A stretch of 64,000 nucleotides of DNA from Sneathiella aquimaris (GTDB lineage: Bacteria; Pseudomonadota; Alphaproteobacteria; Sneathiellales; Sneathiellaceae), in contig NZ_CP112881.1 in NCBI RefSeq assembly GCF_026409565.1, positions 2,611,501 through 2,675,500 on the forward strand, given 5' to 3'. Numbering within the stretch: position 1 is the stretch's first letter; each line of letters opens with the position of its first letter. A model generated the notes under the pieces. The model did not search any database, was not told where the DNA came from, and worked only from the letters and a program-made list of their open reading frames with translations. The position numbers and the translations under genes are program-made. This document shows, one piece after another, positions 62,564 through 64,000 of the stretch.

Positions 62564-64000
62564 CTAGTTATTCTTTCCGCTCAGCAGAGAGCTAGGATTG
62601 CGTTCTAGAAAATCTGCGAGATTACGCACAGACCGACTGGCTGCGGCAAGCTCCCGAAGCATTATGGACAGGTCATATTTCAATGGGGACCCATCCTTCA
62701 ATAACGCATCAGCGTTCTTGAACAATGACGTTGCCGTGCCTAGAGTTTCATCCACCCTTTGCAACGCAACGCGAGTATCTCCGACAGTCGCTTCGATCGA
62801 AGGCAAGGTATTCTTGTCAATATTGTCGATCATCGATCGAACCGAAACGGCCAACTTACTGTAGTCTTTAATCGCCCGGTCCAGATCACCCGAATTTACA
62901 ATCCGCTCTAACCCCTCCGCTGTGTTCAGAAAAGACTGAGAAATACGATCGATGGGCAACCGTTCGATCTTTTCAACAAGATGTGTAAGCGATGTTGTGA
63001 TCTCTTCCAGTTCCATCGGCAATGTTGGGATTTCGTTGATCTCTTCGCCTCTGGCACGATAAAGGGCTGGTTTATTGGGAAACATATCCAGATCCACAAT
63101 CAATTGACCAGTCAGAAAATTAGCGGATTTCAACCTAGCCCTAAGACCCCGTTCAATAAGCAGTTGTAGAACTTCACCGCGTATCTTTTCTGCCTCCAAT
63201 ACCGAGTAAATTTTATTCTCGCTTCCCGCGATTTTCACCCGTTGAGGCTCAATATCAATAATTACGGGGAGAAAATAATCACCCGTATCCTGATTAAATT
63301 CCAGATTGATCTGGCGAACCGAACCAATTTTCATACCTTTAAATTCGACGGCAGCACCGACTTCCAAGCCGCTTACAGAACCATCGAAGTACAAAATGTA
63401 GCTCACACGTTCTGTATATTTTGCCTCCTCCATGGCATTGCGGCTTTTATAAAGGGCAAATTCGCGCCCTTCCTCTGCAACCCATGTGTCCTTAAACAAT
63501 TCAGGCGTTTCAAATTCAACCGCACCTGACAACAAGGTTTCAAAAGACTCTGATCCAACTTCAATACCCGATGTCGACAACGATACAGTCACCCCTCCGG
63601 CATCCCAGAAGCGGGACCCTTCTTGAACCAATTCATGATAAGGGGCCTCAACAAACGCATATAATTCAACCGACTGTTTATCCTCAGCCAATTTATGGCC
63701 CAGTATTTTACCAACCCGTATGCCGCGATAAATAATCGGAGTGCCCCGTTTACTATTCCCAAGGCGTTCGGTTCGCAAAAGAAATTCCCGGCCTGCTGTA
63801 CTGGAGGTAATAACCGGTGCCGTATCCAAGCCGACAAAATCAAATTTTTCCTCGCCCCCATCGCCTGGATCAATTTCCAGATAAGCCCCTGACAACAAGG
63901 TTTCCAATCCAGAGATACCCTCCAGACCAATTGCCGGAGCCACAACCCAGAACCGGGCTGTATCGGTCAAATATTTTTCCGCAAATTGCTGAACAGAAAC
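62564..64000 (-). CDS. pqiB: PqiB-like MCE protein, N-terminus beyond window
   Basis: The frame is open to the right edge (about 478 visible residues). A TTG at 63970 is not the start, as coding resemblance continues beyond it. It contains the end of one MCE domain (RFWVVAPAIGLEGISGLETLLSGAYLEI), a second (IIYRGIRVGKILGH ... FVEAPYHELV) and a third (VEFKGMKIGSVRQINLEF), then a helical C-terminal region. PqiB forms a hexameric tunnel spanning the periplasm for lipid transport. The N-terminal membrane anchor lies outside the window. Confidence 0.9.
   Translation of the reverse strand, partial: VSVQQFAEKYLTDTARFWVVAPAIGLEGISGLETLLSGAYLEIDPGDGGEEKFDFVGLDTAPVITSSTAGREFLLRTERLGNSKRGTPIIYRGIRVGKILGHKLAEDKQSVELYAFVEAPYHELVQEGSRFWDAGGVTVSLSTSGIEVGSESFETLLSGAVEFETPELFKDTWVAEEGREFALYKSRNAMEEAKYTERVSYILYFDGSVSGLEVGAAVEFKGMKIGSVRQINLEFNQDTGDYFLPVIIDIEPQRVKIAGSENKIYSVLEAEKIRGEVLQLLIERGLRARLKSANFLTGQLIVDLDMFPNKPALYRARGEEINEIPTLPMELEEITTSLTHLVEKIERLPIDRISQSFLNTAEGLERIVNSGDLDRAIKDYSKLAVSVRSMIDNIDKNTLPSIEATVGDTRVALQRVDETLGTATSLFKNADALLKDGSPLKYDLSIMLRELAAASRSVRNLADFLERNPSSLLSGKNN

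Noticed and set aside
62564-63970. Complete 468-residue MCE protein starting at TTG 63970
   Set aside because: The frame stays open and family-like to the window edge, and an incomplete first MCE domain shows the true start lies outside.
1-64000. tRNA, rRNA, CRISPR arrays, insertion sequences, prophage or toxin-antitoxin genes
   Set aside because: Looked for on both strands in the intergenic stretches; none was recognisable by eye. A covariance-model scan would be decisive for small RNAs.

Overview
The window reads as a chromosomal segment of an alphaproteobacterium, probably a marine or host-associated member of the Rhodospirillales/Sneathiellales/Kiloniellales neighbourhood. I infer this from gene content (alphaproteobacterial corrinoid/folate island, hutF/hutG type histidine pathway, a DivJ/PleC-like histidine kinase core, MocR and GlxA regulators) and from an apparently moderate base composition. 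The genus is not certain. I see no tRNA, rRNA, CRISPR array, insertion sequence or phage gene. Almost everything is catabolic or transport, packed in tight operons with 1 to 11 bp overlaps.

Region 1 (1-9915, minus strand): a seven-gene operon. It encodes a molybdenum hydroxylase (FAD subunit plus a fused 2Fe-2S/Mo subunit), a 6-hydroxynicotinate-reductase-like iron-sulfur enzyme, a UPF0280 (ApbE-like) protein, a DUF1185 'amino acid synthesis' protein and a HyuA/HyuB ATP-dependent hydrolase pair. HyuB runs off the left edge. A good sigma70-like promoter and a 12-bp palindromic operator lie upstream. The gene set predicts hydroxylation, reduction and ATP-dependent opening of a nitrogen heterocycle of unknown identity.

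Region 2 (10039-11492, plus): ung and a glycerophosphodiester phosphodiesterase, overlapping by 4 bp. Region 3 (11557-22886): a 2-aminoethylphosphonate (AEP) operon on the minus strand (binding protein, ATPase, fused permease, PbfA-like lyase, PhnW, Na/Pi transporter, GNAT), with a divergent LysR regulator and an EamA exporter.

Region 4 (22941-31332): Fe-alcohol dehydrogenase, aldehyde dehydrogenase, DeoR regulator, class I glutamine amidotransferase, TauD-type dioxygenase, MocR regulator and a glutamine-synthetase-like ligase. Together these look like a gamma-glutamylated-amine degradation route.

Region 5 (31720-44969): formate-THF ligase, a GbdR-like GlxA/AraC regulator, and an eight-gene minus operon facing a non-pyrrolysine MttB methyltransferase. 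The operon holds a dimethylglycine-dehydrogenase-like GcvT protein, a corrinoid protein, DUF1638, a PF13769 'virulence factor', a Cys-rich MTHFR C-terminal protein, MetF, a methyl-THF:corrinoid methyltransferase and a corrinoid-activating ASKHA ferredoxin. This is a cobalamin- and folate-dependent demethylation system, most likely for glycine betaine or a related quaternary amine. Three of its proteins carry Arg-rich terminal tails.

Region 6 (44966-47179): an orphan CHASE4/GAF histidine kinase. Region 7 (47333-54819): a complete histidine utilisation locus (hutC, hutF, hutI, hutH, hutG, hutU) with a palindromic HutC-type operator between hutF and hutI. Its formate product could feed the formate-THF ligase of region 5. 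Region 8 (54822-60393): cupin, TetR, PAP2 phosphatase, SDR dehydrogenase and MaoC hydratase, arylformamidase-like hydrolase, and a D-2-hydroxyacid dehydrogenase. Region 9 (60390-64000, minus): a phosphonate-monoester-hydrolase-like sulfatase-fold enzyme, then PqiC and PqiB. PqiB is cut by the right edge.
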